Below are positions 34,735-43,175 of a stretch of 64,000 nt of DNA, piece by piece. Position numbers and translations under genes: made by a program. Under the pieces are notes generated by a model. It worked only from the letters and a program-made list of their open reading frames with translations. It had not been told where the DNA came from and made no database searches. The stretch lies in assembly GCF_030930995.1 (NCBI RefSeq), contig NZ_CP133217.1, forward strand, positions 1,240,001 through 1,304,000, read 5' to 3'. Within the stretch, counting starts at the first letter, position 1. Each line of letters opens with the position of its first letter. Source of the stretch: Thiothrix subterranea (lineage in GTDB: Bacteria; Pseudomonadota; Gammaproteobacteria; Thiotrichales; Thiotrichaceae).

Positions 34735-34857
34735 CTACCGATTCTGGATAAACTCGCTGTCGAGACTTGACACCTGATCGTGCCGATTGTGTCGGTGTCG
34801 TTGGGTTTACCAGCGACGTTCTTGTGGGGCGGATTGCAGCGCAGTGACAAGACGGTG
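34735..34857. pseudogene. Relics: 3' end of a DUF6998-like gene, then an alkB middle fragment
   Basis: GATTCTGG-TAAAC-CTGTCGAG at 34740-34765 parallels the 3' end of the nuclease gene at 35518-35545. It is followed at 34772-34857 by about 86 bp matching alkB 37407-37492 at roughly 90 percent (including CTTGTGGGGCGGATTGCAGC). Neither piece can be translated into a full domain. Confidence 0.7.
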
Positions 34858-34923
34858 TTACTGATGACTACCTAGCGGAAACGTGTCATGCTCGTGGCTG
34901 CTTATCACTGCGAGGACACCATA

Positions 34924-35295
34924 ATGAAAATCACACGCTGGTTCGCCACCTCTTTGTTTTGCCTGAGTGCGGTCGTATCTGCCGATGCCCCTTTCATCGA
35001 ACACACGACCGGCTTTTTCGCGTCCAGTATGCCGTTAGCTGAATGCCGGGAGCAGGGCAAAAAAGCCTTTACCACCTTGGGTATCACTGAAAAAAGCTCC
35101 ACCAATCCGCGCAATGAAGTCGTTGGTTTTAAGGGCGATTACAAGGTTGTGCTGTATTGCGTGAGCGATGAAGGCGGCTGCGATGCACCGGAAGAACCGT
35201 ATGCCAGCGGTGGCACAGTCATTGTGGCAGGGGCGGAGTACGCTAAGGTCAAGGGGCTGGTTGATGGGATGAAGGCGAAATTGCAGTTGCAGTAA
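34924..35295 (+). CDS. Small secreted hypothetical protein
   Basis: About 123 residues with a signal peptide (WFATSLFCLSAVVSA). The mature part has three cysteines (ECREQ, LYCVSDEGGCDAPE) that could form disulfides or bind metal. GAGGA precedes ATG 34924 by 8 bases. The family is not recognised. It sits between two alkB-relic boundaries inside the duplicated region. Confidence 0.7.
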   Translation: MKITRWFATSLFCLSAVVSADAPFIEHTTGFFASSMPLAECREQGKKAFTTLGITEKSSTNPRNEVVGFKGDYKVVLYCVSDEGGCDAPEEPYASGGTVIVAGAEYAKVKGLVDGMKAKLQLQ

Positions 35296-35328
35296 CTCAA
35301 AAATCACCTTGTGCGACTACCTTTCCCC

Positions 35329-35412
35329 ATGAACCTCGATCTCTTCAACACCTTGCCCGAACCGTGGACTGAACCCTTAAGCCACGGCGCACCGATTGAG
35401 TCGGTATCGCTG
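35329..35412 (+). pseudogene. alkB fragment 2 (5' end with the same internal join)
   Basis: Starts ATGAACCTCGAT and follows the first about 57 bp of alkB (36987 onward) with few changes, then jumps to ACCGATTGAGTCGGTATCG as in fragment 1 at 32971-33020. It is followed by the duplicated hipB promoter. Confidence 0.75.
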
Positions 35413-35446
35413 CTGTGTATGGAAAGCATAATTTGAGTATAAAAAC

Positions 35447-35517
35447 AGTCATATTTTACCAATATGGCTATTATTATGGTCGTTATTTCACAGCGCCGAA
35501 CCTATTCTCTTTATAGG
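35447..35517 (+). pseudogene. Duplicated hipB operator and truncated hipB start
   Basis: The operator arms AGTCATATT and AATATGGCT are conserved at 35447-35469. The frame from ATG 35464 reads MAIIMVVISQRRTYS, parallel to module 2 hipB, and is cut where the convergent nuclease gene ends. It is the remnant of a second hipBA copy. Confidence 0.75.
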
Positions 35518-35972
35518 TTGGCGATTCTGGGTAAACGGTCTGTCGAGGCGACGGATTCATTGAGTTTGCGCAGTTTGGTTAGCGAGATTTGAAATTGCCC
35601 ATTGCTGGGAAGCGTCTTGCCTGCAAACTGTTGCCATATTAGATGCCCCGACCCGTTAAATATTTCTTCAAACGTACCATCGGCGCGTATTTTGATAATG
35701 ATGGCATGGGTTGGCTGGCTACGAAATCCTACACTGTCGGCTTGCGTGGCTTTAATTTCGACTTCGCGCCCGGATGCGCTAATCGCGTCGTATCCTTTGT
35801 TGGAGGCTGGTTGTAACGTCAGCCCGTAAGCATCCGCCACCAAGCATTCGCCAAGACTGCCCACCAGATGACCATCAGGCGTGAAATGTCGCCCCGGAAA
35901 CATGTCTTCCAACGCCTTAACGGTGGTGTAAAGCTGCTTGACTAGGGACTGGAATTTTTGGTGATCAATCAT
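35511..35972 (-). CDS. DUF6998-like protein with a PD-(D/E)XK-type core
   Basis: A 153-residue protein. GSLGECLVADAYGL (about 38-51), the Asp in NKGYDAIS (about 62) and VEIKAT (about 71-76) give the E-D-E-x-K layout of PD-(D/E)XK nucleases, followed by strands with IIIKIRADGTF. Similar short proteins accompany restriction-type genes. It follows the PGN_0703-like gene by 14 bp, so both should act together. The DUF number is from memory. Confidence 0.7.
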   Translation of the reverse strand: MIDHQKFQSLVKQLYTTVKALEDMFPGRHFTPDGHLVGSLGECLVADAYGLTLQPASNKGYDAISASGREVEIKATQADSVGFRSQPTHAIIIKIRADGTFEEIFNGSGHLIWQQFAGKTLPSNGQFQISLTKLRKLNESVASTDRLPRIANL

Positions 35973-35986
35973 AACGGTTGTAGTCT

Positions 35987-36907
35987 TTAATACTCTAACG
36001 CAGCAGCGTGACTTAATTCATGCGCCATATACCGCGCCCATAACATCATGGTGTTTTTTCGTTGAGTAGGCGTGAGATCAAGTTTTTGCATGGCGGTAAT
36101 GTATTCAAAAAAGTCGATAACGGTGAAGCCGCTTTTAATCATTTTGCTGAACTCATGACCCACATTTTTGGCATTTTCGTCATCAGATGAACAGAAGAGT
36201 GCCGTTTTCACAAATTGATAATGACCCTTTTGCAGTAATGCTTCGGCAATGAGTTGATTTCTATAGAGCTGATTGAATGTGCTACTGGTCAACACCTCAT
36301 AACTGGCAAGAAAATTATTGCTCGCATTGTGGATATTTTCATAGTCAGACTTTCTGTACTCGTGCGGAGAAAACGGTTCAGTATACTTGCATTCAATCCC
36401 AATCAGACCTCGTTGATCACCGATGGATACCTCCAATGCAACGTCAAAAGCTGAATTGTCATTGGTGTATTCTTCCTTTGGTGATGGCGCATATTCAAAT
36501 TTTACGCCTGAAAATCCCGTTATTTCGGGAAAAAAAGCTTTAATGGTTTTCAGACCAAGCTCATGGTCTAGTGCCAGCAGCCCAAAGAAATTGAAACACA
36601 GCGGTTGGCTGGAAAGTAGGTTGGTTTTCAGGCGATTCATTTCTATGATTCCGGCGGAATTCTTTGTGTTGTTATGTTCTTTTGCTTTACGTTCAGCCAG
36701 ATCACCGATACTTTCCGTTATAAAGTTGCTGTAGCCAGCCGTTTGATCAGGCAATACATTGCATACCGTCATATCTTTTTTGATAGGATGTTGTCCGGCG
36801 GCGTGCTTTAGGACGAAGGCTCGCCACCAACCCTGATGGATACGCGCTCGTTTGGTTCGAGAGCTATCGGATGTGGAAATATTGCCAATAAAGTCTTTAA
36901 TATGCAT
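35987..36907 (-). CDS. PGN_0703-family putative restriction endonuclease
   Basis: A 306-residue protein. FDVALEVSIGDQRGLIGIE followed by CKYTE (about 155-178) provides the D-x(n)-E-x-K core of a PD-(D/E)XK nuclease; SQPLCFNFFGLLAL and YEVLTSSTFNQLYRNQLIAE are further conserved parts of the family. It begins 80 bp from divergent alkB. No methyltransferase is nearby, so if it restricts DNA it may do so on modified DNA or with the small partner. Confidence 0.8.
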   Translation of the reverse strand: MHIKDFIGNISTSDSSRTKRARIHQGWWRAFVLKHAAGQHPIKKDMTVCNVLPDQTAGYSNFITESIGDLAERKAKEHNNTKNSAGIIEMNRLKTNLLSSQPLCFNFFGLLALDHELGLKTIKAFFPEITGFSGVKFEYAPSPKEEYTNDNSAFDVALEVSIGDQRGLIGIECKYTEPFSPHEYRKSDYENIHNASNNFLASYEVLTSSTFNQLYRNQLIAEALLQKGHYQFVKTALFCSSDDENAKNVGHEFSKMIKSGFTVIDFFEYITAMQKLDLTPTQRKNTMMLWARYMAHELSHAAALEY

Positions 36908-36986
36908 GACTTTTTCCTAAAAATGTAAAAAGTTGAAAAATTAATGAATGTCTCGATTTTGCACATCAAATCGTTAGAATACCAGC

Positions 36987-37634
36987 ATGAACCTCGACCT
37001 CTTCAACACCCCGCCCGAACCGTGGGCTGAACCCTTAAGCCCCGGTGCGCTGATATTGCGCCAATACGCCACCGCTCACACCGACAGCTTGCTGGCAGGC
37101 ATCCACGCCATTGCTGCCCAAGCCCCGTTTCGGCAGATGCAAACGCCCGGCGGCTATACGATGTCGGTGGCGATGACCAACTGCGGCACGGCGGGCTGGA
37201 TCACCGACCGCAAAGGCTACCGCTACAGCACCACCGACCCGCTGAGTGGGCAAGCGTGGCCTGCAATGCCAGCGGATTTCCGCAGCCTAGCGCAAGCCGC
37301 AGCACTGGCGGCAGGTTTCCCCGCATTCCAGCCGGATGCCTGCCTGATCAACCGCTATCCGGTGGGTGCAAAAATGGCACTGCATCAAGATCGCGACGAA
37401 CGCGACCTGACCGCGCCGATTGTGTCGGTGTCGTTGGGTTTGCCCGCAACATTCTTGTGGGGCGGATTGCAGCGCAGTGACAAGGCGGTGAAAGTGCCAT
37501 TGCTGCACGGCGATGTGGTGGTGTGGGGCGGTGCAGCGCGGTTGGTGTTCCACGGCATTGCGCCACTCAAGGCGGGGCAACATCCGCTGCTGGGTGAAGC
37601 GCGTATCAACCTGACGTTTCGGCAAGCGTTGTGA
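36987..37634 (+). CDS. alkB: DNA/RNA alkylation repair dioxygenase AlkB
   Basis: A 215-residue Fe(II)/2-oxoglutarate dioxygenase. The iron ligands are His and Asp in LHQDRDE (about 132-138) and His in FHGIAP (about 188); RINLTFRQ near the end binds 2-oxoglutarate. It removes 1-methyladenine and 3-methylcytosine lesions. The gene is complete, while three partial copies of it lie to the left at 32971, 34772 and 35329, showing that this locus has been duplicated repeatedly with its neighbours. Confidence 0.93.
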   Translation: MNLDLFNTPPEPWAEPLSPGALILRQYATAHTDSLLAGIHAIAAQAPFRQMQTPGGYTMSVAMTNCGTAGWITDRKGYRYSTTDPLSGQAWPAMPADFRSLAQAAALAAGFPAFQPDACLINRYPVGAKMALHQDRDERDLTAPIVSVSLGLPATFLWGGLQRSDKAVKVPLLHGDVVVWGGAARLVFHGIAPLKAGQHPLLGEARINLTFRQAL

Positions 37635-37643
37635 CGGGCGAAG

Positions 37644-39332
37644 TTAGAACGTAACCACTTCCACCCGTTCCCCATCCGTCACCAGCAGCCATGCAACGAG
37701 GTTTTGCAACGCGGCAATTTCTGGCAGTTGCAAATAGCCTTGCACCTGCTCCATGCCTTCCTGCTTTTTGGCTGCCCAACCCGCTTCCTTGTCGCTTTTC
37801 TTGCTGTATTTCAGCTCGATCAAATGTTGGTGCGGAACGGCTATCGGGTTGCGTTCCAGCAACAAAATATCGGGGTAACGGCGGTTGAGTTCACGTTCGC
37901 TTTGCACGAAATAGATTTGCGTCTGGTACAACAGCGTCAGTAGCAGCACTTTGACGTGTTTCTCATCCATCCCCATCGCATCGCGGTTGGAAAGCAGTTG
38001 CAAGGCACGCACCATTTCATCCATCAAGGGCTGGATGTCGGCGTACAGTGCCAGCTTTTCCACCGCCAGCCGCAATGCCTGATTGGGGATGCTGATCTGG
38101 TTGCGGCGTTCCAGTTCTACCTTGAAATAATGGAAGTAGAATTCGCGGATCGCGTAATTGGGGATGACGAAGGTTTCGCCCGCCAATGTTTCATTTTGTA
38201 GGGTCACAAAGCCCATATAGGCGAGTAAGCTAATGAAATCATCGCGATCAAAACCTTTGTCGAATTCAAATTTGCGGCGTTGTGAAGCCTGCACTGCGCC
38301 CTGATTAATTAGCTCATCCAGCACTGCGAAATTTTCATCACGATTACCAATACTGAACATGCCCATGATTTTGCCGTAATCAGAGGCGATGTTTTCATCC
38401 ATCATTGGCTTGGGATAAGTACAACGGCGCAGATCAAAATTCTTCACGAAATACAACACCATATTGGCGTTGTAAACTGTTTCAAGGGCTTTGATGTTGA
38501 AACGATAGCCGTTGTACCAGCGGGTGACGTCTGCTAACAGTTGTTCTGTGTCTGACGCACAAGCATCCGCCAGCGGTTGCAGCAGGCTGCTGACTTCTGT
38601 TTTGGTAAAACCAATCGCTTCGTTGAAACCTTCATGCAGCGAGAGATTTTGCCCGATATTGAAACCGCTGGTCATGCTATCCAGCATAATGGGCGTAACG
38701 CCAGTGACGAACAGCCGATCCAGCGTGCCGCGTTGTGTGGCGGTTTTGAGCGTTTCGTAGAAGCTGCGCACAAAGCCGCCTTTGCCCATGACACGCAAGA
38801 ACAGTTTCATATCAGCGGCGAGAATGCTGTTAGCAAAATGGTCGTATTCGTCGATCAGCAGCAGCAGCTTTTGCCCGGACATCGCATCCATGAAATATTC
38901 CATCTTGGCTGCGGGAGAGTTCTTTTCAGTGACCTTGGTTTGTATTTCGGTCGCGTGACCATACCGCAGCAAAAAACTCAGGAGGTAAGTGTCCAGTTTG
39001 TCATTGATACGTTGCAAAATGGCGTCATGCCCTGCATCGGTATCAATGCCGCTGAAATCCATAAACAGCACCTGATAGCTGTTGCGCAACGGGGTGGGAT
39101 TTTGCCCAATAGCCAACCGACCAAACAGGGTGTCGAATTCATCCCGATACGCCATGTCGTAATAATATTCGAGCATCGACAAAAACAGGCTTTTACCAAA
39201 ACGGCGCGGGCGCAGCAGAAACAGGTATTTGCCTGCTTCTTCCAACTGGGTAATGGTCGCAGTCTTATCGACATAAACATAACCACCGCTGATGACGGTT
39301 TTGAAATTGCTTTCGCCGTAGGGGATTTTCAT
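37644..39332 (-). CDS. AAA-ATPase-like / PD-(D/E)XK nuclease protein (tandem copy 1)
   Basis: A 562-residue protein of the AAA-ATPase_like plus DUF1703 type. FLLRPRRFGKSLFLSML (about 38-54) is Walker A, LLLLIDEYDHF (about 155) Walker B, and the C-terminus carries YPDILLLERNP ... HLIELKYSKK, the D-x(n)-E-x-K core of a PD-(D/E)XK nuclease. These genes multiply in some genomes, and their function is unknown. The central 1.1 kb is almost identical to the next gene, while the 3' ends differ more. Confidence 0.87.
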   Translation of the reverse strand: MKIPYGESNFKTVISGGYVYVDKTATITQLEEAGKYLFLLRPRRFGKSLFLSMLEYYYDMAYRDEFDTLFGRLAIGQNPTPLRNSYQVLFMDFSGIDTDAGHDAILQRINDKLDTYLLSFLLRYGHATEIQTKVTEKNSPAAKMEYFMDAMSGQKLLLLIDEYDHFANSILAADMKLFLRVMGKGGFVRSFYETLKTATQRGTLDRLFVTGVTPIMLDSMTSGFNIGQNLSLHEGFNEAIGFTKTEVSSLLQPLADACASDTEQLLADVTRWYNGYRFNIKALETVYNANMVLYFVKNFDLRRCTYPKPMMDENIASDYGKIMGMFSIGNRDENFAVLDELINQGAVQASQRRKFEFDKGFDRDDFISLLAYMGFVTLQNETLAGETFVIPNYAIREFYFHYFKVELERRNQISIPNQALRLAVEKLALYADIQPLMDEMVRALQLLSNRDAMGMDEKHVKVLLLTLLYQTQIYFVQSERELNRRYPDILLLERNPIAVPHQHLIELKYSKKSDKEAGWAAKKQEGMEQVQGYLQLPEIAALQNLVAWLLVTDGERVEVVTF

Positions 39333-39377
39333 GCCGTTATAATCCTTCGGATTGGTAGAGGGAGTTTAGCATAAGCC
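37650..39377. repeat. Tandem duplication, unit 1
   Basis: About 1.73 kb repeated at 39397-41127 with an offset of 1750 bp over most of its length. It includes the gene and about 45 bp of leader ending ATAAGCC. Confidence 0.95.
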
Positions 39378-39390
39378 GTGCCGCCAATAG

Positions 39391-41082
39391 TTAAGCGAAC
39401 GTAACCACTTCCACCCGCTCGCCATCTGTCACCAGCAGCCATGCAACGAGGTTTTGCAGCGCGGCAATTTCTGGCAGTTGCAAATAGCCTTGCACCTGCT
39501 CCATGCCTTCCTGCTTTTTGGCTGCCCAACCCGCTGCCTTGTCGCTTTTTTTGCTGTATTTCAGCTCAATCAAATGCTGGTGCGGAACGGCGATGGGGTT
39601 GCGTTCCAGCAGCAAAATGTCGGGGTAACGGCGGTTGAGTTCACGTTCGCTTTGCACGAAATAGATTTGCGTTTGGTACAACAGCGTCAGCAGCAACACC
39701 TTGACGTGTTTTTCGTCCATCCCCATCGCATCGCGGTTGGAAAGCAGTTGCAAAGCACGCACCATTTCATCCATCAAGGGCTGAATGTCGGCGTACAGTG
39801 CCAGTTTTTCCACCGCCAGCCGCAAGGCCTGATTGGGGATGCTGATCTGGTTGCGGCGCTCCAGTTCCACCTTGAAATAATGGAAGTAGAATTCGCGGAT
39901 CGCGTAATTGGGGATGACGAAGGTTTCGCCCGCCAATGTTTCATTTTGTAGGGTCACAAAGCCCATATAGGCGAGTAAGCTAATGAAATCATCGCGATCA
40001 AAACCTTTGTCGAATTCAAATTTGCGGCGTTGTGAAGCCTGCACTGCGCCTTGATTAATCAGCTCATCCAGCACTGCGAAATTTTCATCACGATTACCAA
40101 TACTGAACATGCCCATGATTTTGCCGTAATCAGAGGCGATGTTTTCATCCATCATTGGCTTGGGATAAGTACAACGGCGCAGATCAAAATTCTTCACGAA
40201 ATACAACACCATATTGGCGTTGTAAACTGTTTCAAGGGCTTTGATGTTGAAACGATAGCCGTTGTACCAGCGGGTGACGTCTGCTAACAGTTGTTCTGTG
40301 TCTGACGCACAAGCATCCGCCAGCGGTTGCAGCAGGCTGCTGACTTCTGTTTTGGTAAAACCAATCGCTTCGTTGAAACCTTCATGCAGCGAGAGATTTT
40401 GCCCGATATTGAAACCGCTGGTCATGCTATCCAGCATAATGGGCGTAACGCCAGTGACGAACAGCCGATCCAGCGTGCCGCGTTGTGTGGCGGTTTTGAG
40501 CGTTTCGTAGAAGCTGCGCACAAAGCCGCCTTTGCCCATGACACGCAAGAACAGTTTCATATCAGCGGCGAGAATGCTGTTAGCAAAATGGTCGTATTCG
40601 TCGATCAGCAGCAGCAGCTTTTGCCCGGACATCGCATCCATGAAATATTCCATCTTGGCTGCGGGAGAGTTCTTTTCAGTGACCTTGGTTTGTATTTCGG
40701 TCGCGTGACCATACCGCAGCAGAAAACTCAGGAGGTAAGTGTCCAGTTTGTCATTGATACGTTGCAAAATGGCGTCATGCCCTGCATCGGTATCAATGCC
40801 GCTGAAATCCATAAACAGCACCTGATAGCTGTTGCGCAACGGGGTGGGATTTTGCCCAATAGCCAACCGACCAAACAGGGTGTCGAATTCATCCCGATAC
40901 GCCATGTCGTAATAATATTCGAGCATCGACAAAAACAGGCTTTTACCAAAACGGCGCGGGCGCAGCAGAAACAGGTATTTGCCTGCTTCTTCCAACTGGG
41001 TAATGGTCGCAGTCTTATCGACATAAACGTAACCACCGCTGATGACGGTTTTGAAATTGCTTTCGCCGTAGGGGATTTTCAT
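39391..41082 (-). CDS. AAA-ATPase-like / PD-(D/E)XK nuclease protein (tandem copy 2)
   Basis: A 563-residue near twin of copy 1, one residue longer at the C-terminus. Walker A, Walker B and the LIELKYSKK nuclease motif are all intact. The two proteins differ at very few positions (for example KEAGWAA in copy 1 and KAAGWAA here). The leader upstream of ATG 41082 is also duplicated, so both copies probably carry the same promoter. Recent duplication or continuing gene conversion explains the identity. Confidence 0.87.
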   Translation of the reverse strand: MKIPYGESNFKTVISGGYVYVDKTATITQLEEAGKYLFLLRPRRFGKSLFLSMLEYYYDMAYRDEFDTLFGRLAIGQNPTPLRNSYQVLFMDFSGIDTDAGHDAILQRINDKLDTYLLSFLLRYGHATEIQTKVTEKNSPAAKMEYFMDAMSGQKLLLLIDEYDHFANSILAADMKLFLRVMGKGGFVRSFYETLKTATQRGTLDRLFVTGVTPIMLDSMTSGFNIGQNLSLHEGFNEAIGFTKTEVSSLLQPLADACASDTEQLLADVTRWYNGYRFNIKALETVYNANMVLYFVKNFDLRRCTYPKPMMDENIASDYGKIMGMFSIGNRDENFAVLDELINQGAVQASQRRKFEFDKGFDRDDFISLLAYMGFVTLQNETLAGETFVIPNYAIREFYFHYFKVELERRNQISIPNQALRLAVEKLALYADIQPLMDEMVRALQLLSNRDAMGMDEKHVKVLLLTLLYQTQIYFVQSERELNRRYPDILLLERNPIAVPHQHLIELKYSKKSDKAAGWAAKKQEGMEQVQGYLQLPEIAALQNLVAWLLVTDGERVEVVTFA

Positions 41083-41127
41083 GCCGTTATTATCCTTCGG
41101 ATTGGTAGAGGGAGTTTAGCATAAGCC
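39397..41127. repeat. Tandem duplication, unit 2
   Basis: Second unit of the 1.75-kb tandem repeat, adjoining unit 1 with about 20 bp between. Differences from unit 1 cluster in the 3' third of the gene. Confidence 0.95.
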
Positions 41128-41134
41128 AGCCCCT

Positions 41135-41719
41135 TCAAGGGTGAGTGGTACACGGCGGAATCAGGGTCGCTAATTCCTTGCCATCCACCTTTTGGCGCAA
41201 ATCGTAATCGACCAACAAAGGCAGATACCCCGATTCTCGATCCAGTTGCAGGAACGTGGTGGCGGGTATTTTGCCTGCGGGCAGTTCGGTCTTGCGGCAC
41301 GCATCCACCCCGACACTCATTGAAGTTTCCGGCTTTTTGCCACCGTCGACTTTTTTCGCCTTCAGCGTGTCGCGGAAGTGTTGCAAGCGCGGAATATCCG
41401 CCGGTGCAAGCCGGTACGCATACAGTTGATAGCCCGGTTTGGCATTATCGGCAAGCGTTTTACCTTCCAGCGCCAGCGGTACAGCTTCGAGGTTGAAGCG
41501 TTCATTAACCGGCGTTTCACCCTCGCGTTTCATGCCGAGTTCCAGCTTGACACCATCCGGGCGTGGCGCAACCCAATCCGGCATTTGTGCGGCAACCCGT
41601 AATACGGTCGGGTCAACCGTCATCAGGTCAGCGGTGGCAAGTTTGTAGAGCGTTTTGACGGGGATGGACGTACATGCGCCCAGCATGACGGCGGCGGCGA
41701 TGGGGAGGAGTCGTTTCAT
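41135..41719 (-). CDS. Putative lipoprotein of unknown function
   Basis: A 194-residue protein with a lipoprotein signal (MKRLLPIAAAVMLGACTS, Cys at 16). The mature part begins IPVKTLYKLATADLMTVDP and is otherwise unrecognised; two further cysteines are in DACRKTE and IPPCTT. The size and the KTLYKL start recall lipoproteins near type VI secretion, but no such genes are present. It is transcribed toward the tandem ATPases. Confidence 0.75.
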   Translation of the reverse strand: MKRLLPIAAAVMLGACTSIPVKTLYKLATADLMTVDPTVLRVAAQMPDWVAPRPDGVKLELGMKREGETPVNERFNLEAVPLALEGKTLADNAKPGYQLYAYRLAPADIPRLQHFRDTLKAKKVDGGKKPETSMSVGVDACRKTELPAGKIPATTFLQLDRESGYLPLLVDYDLRQKVDGKELATLIPPCTTHP

Positions 41720-41795
41720 GGCTTAATACCGTTTTAGTTGAAAAAATTATTGTAATACAGTAATATTTTTTCATGCAACATGAAATGAGGTTACT

Positions 41796-42326
41796 ATGAA
41801 ATTCAATACTTCCCACCTGAAACATTGGCTGGCACCGGCGGCAAAAGTGATTGCGGCATTGCTGCTCTTATCCAATACGCTGCTGTGGTGGCTGCCGGAT
41901 GGACAAGCACTCGTCGTTAAACATTTTGCCACCTTGACCACGGAAACTTTGCAGTTGACCCCGTTCGCGCTGGGGATGGGGTGGGGCGTTTCCACGCTGC
42001 ACTTGTTGATCATGGTCTTTGGGATTTGGGCGATGGCGGGCGTGTTTCGCTTATTGGCGCAACGCGATTATTTCCACCCAGACATTGCGACGGAATTGCA
42101 GTGTTTCGCGTGGATGTTGGTGGTGTTTGGCGTGACCAGCCCCTTGGCGCGGCTCTTGACGGTGTTGGTGCTAACGCTTGAAAATCCCGAAGGGCATCAG
42201 GTGATAGCAGTTAGTTTTGAGATGAATGATGTGCTGCTGGTGTTAATCGGGGCGTTAATGGTGATGCTTGCCCATGCCTTGCAAGCCGCTGCTGTGATTG
42301 CCGACGATAACCGCCAGATTGTGTGA
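41796..42326 (+). CDS. DUF2975 membrane protein
   Basis: A 176-residue protein with four predicted membrane helices (for example VIAALLLLSNTLLWWL and MLVVFGVTSPLARLLTVLVL). DUF2975 proteins are typically encoded just before a small HTH regulator, as here. The function is unknown; the HTH partner probably controls or is controlled by it. The gap to that gene is 5 bp. Confidence 0.85.
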   Translation: MKFNTSHLKHWLAPAAKVIAALLLLSNTLLWWLPDGQALVVKHFATLTTETLQLTPFALGMGWGVSTLHLLIMVFGIWAMAGVFRLLAQRDYFHPDIATELQCFAWMLVVFGVTSPLARLLTVLVLTLENPEGHQVIAVSFEMNDVLLVLIGALMVMLAHALQAAAVIADDNRQIV

Positions 42327-42331
42327 CTCCC

Positions 42332-42547
42332 ATGCCCATTATTGTGAACCTTGATGTGATGCTCGCCAAACGCAAAATGCGCTCGAAAGAGCTGGCGGAA
42401 CGCATTGGCATTACCGAACAGAATGTGTCCCTGCTCAAATCCGGTAAGGTGAAAGGCATCCGCTTTGATACGCTGGCGAAGATTTGCGAAGTGTTGCAGT
42501 GCCAGCCGGGGGATATTTTGGTGTTTGAGTCTGAAATTGAAGAGTAA
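42332..42547 (+). CDS. Small XRE/Cro-type regulator (YozG-like)
   Basis: A 71-residue HTH protein starting MPIIVNLDVMLAKRKM. The helix-turn-helix is RSKELAERIGITEQNVSLLK, and QPGDILVFE is the typical ending of the DUF2975-linked family. It forms an operon with the membrane protein upstream. An earlier in-frame GTG at 42323 overlaps that gene and is less likely. Confidence 0.87.
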   Translation: MPIIVNLDVMLAKRKMRSKELAERIGITEQNVSLLKSGKVKGIRFDTLAKICEVLQCQPGDILVFESEIEE

Positions 42548-42560
42548 AAGGAATACCACA

Positions 42561-43145
42561 GTGACTGCTGTTACACATGACACCACCCCGTGCCGTTGCG
42601 CATGGGTAGACCTGAGCAAACCCGATTACGTCGCCTACCACGACGAAGAATGGGGCGTACCTGTCCACGATGACCGCAAACTGTTCGAGTTCATCGTGCT
42701 GGAATCGGCGCAAGCGGGCTTGAGTTGGTACACCATCCTGCGCAAGCGCGATAGTTACCGCCAAGCTTTCGACGATTTCGACCCCGAAAAAATCGTGCTC
42801 TACGATGCTGCGAAAGTCGAGGAATTGCTCGGCAATGCGGGAATCATCCGCAACCGCCTGAAAGTGTTGGCAACCATCAATAACGCGCAACGCTTTCTAG
42901 CAGTGCAGGCAGAATTCGGCAGTTTTGATGCGTATTTGTGGCAGTTTGTCGGCGGCAAACCCATCGTCAACCACCGGAAAACCTTGGCAGAATATACCGC
43001 CACCACCCCGGAATCGGATGCGATGAGCAAGGATTTGAAAAAGCGCGGCTTCAAATTCATGGGTTCAACCGTGTGTTATGCGTTTATGCAGGCGACGGGG
43101 ATGGTGAATGATCACATGCTCGATTGCTTCCGACGGGAGGTTTAA
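42561..43145 (+). CDS. tag: DNA-3-methyladenine glycosylase I
   Basis: About 194 residues from GTG 42561, with AAAAGGA 9 bases upstream. RCAWVDLSKPDYVAYHDEEW contains the start of the Tag fold with its zinc ligand Cys. VLESAQAGLSWYTILRKR carries the catalytic Glu and the lesion-stacking Trp, and FKFMGSTVCYAFMQATGMVN and the ending DHMLDCF supply the other zinc ligands. Tag excises 3-methyladenine. Together with alkB 5 kb away it handles alkylation damage. Confidence 0.93.
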   Translation: MTAVTHDTTPCRCAWVDLSKPDYVAYHDEEWGVPVHDDRKLFEFIVLESAQAGLSWYTILRKRDSYRQAFDDFDPEKIVLYDAAKVEELLGNAGIIRNRLKVLATINNAQRFLAVQAEFGSFDAYLWQFVGGKPIVNHRKTLAEYTATTPESDAMSKDLKKRGFKFMGSTVCYAFMQATGMVNDHMLDCFRREV

Positions 43146-43175
43146 CGTGTGGCAGACAAGTGAAAATCATGCCGT

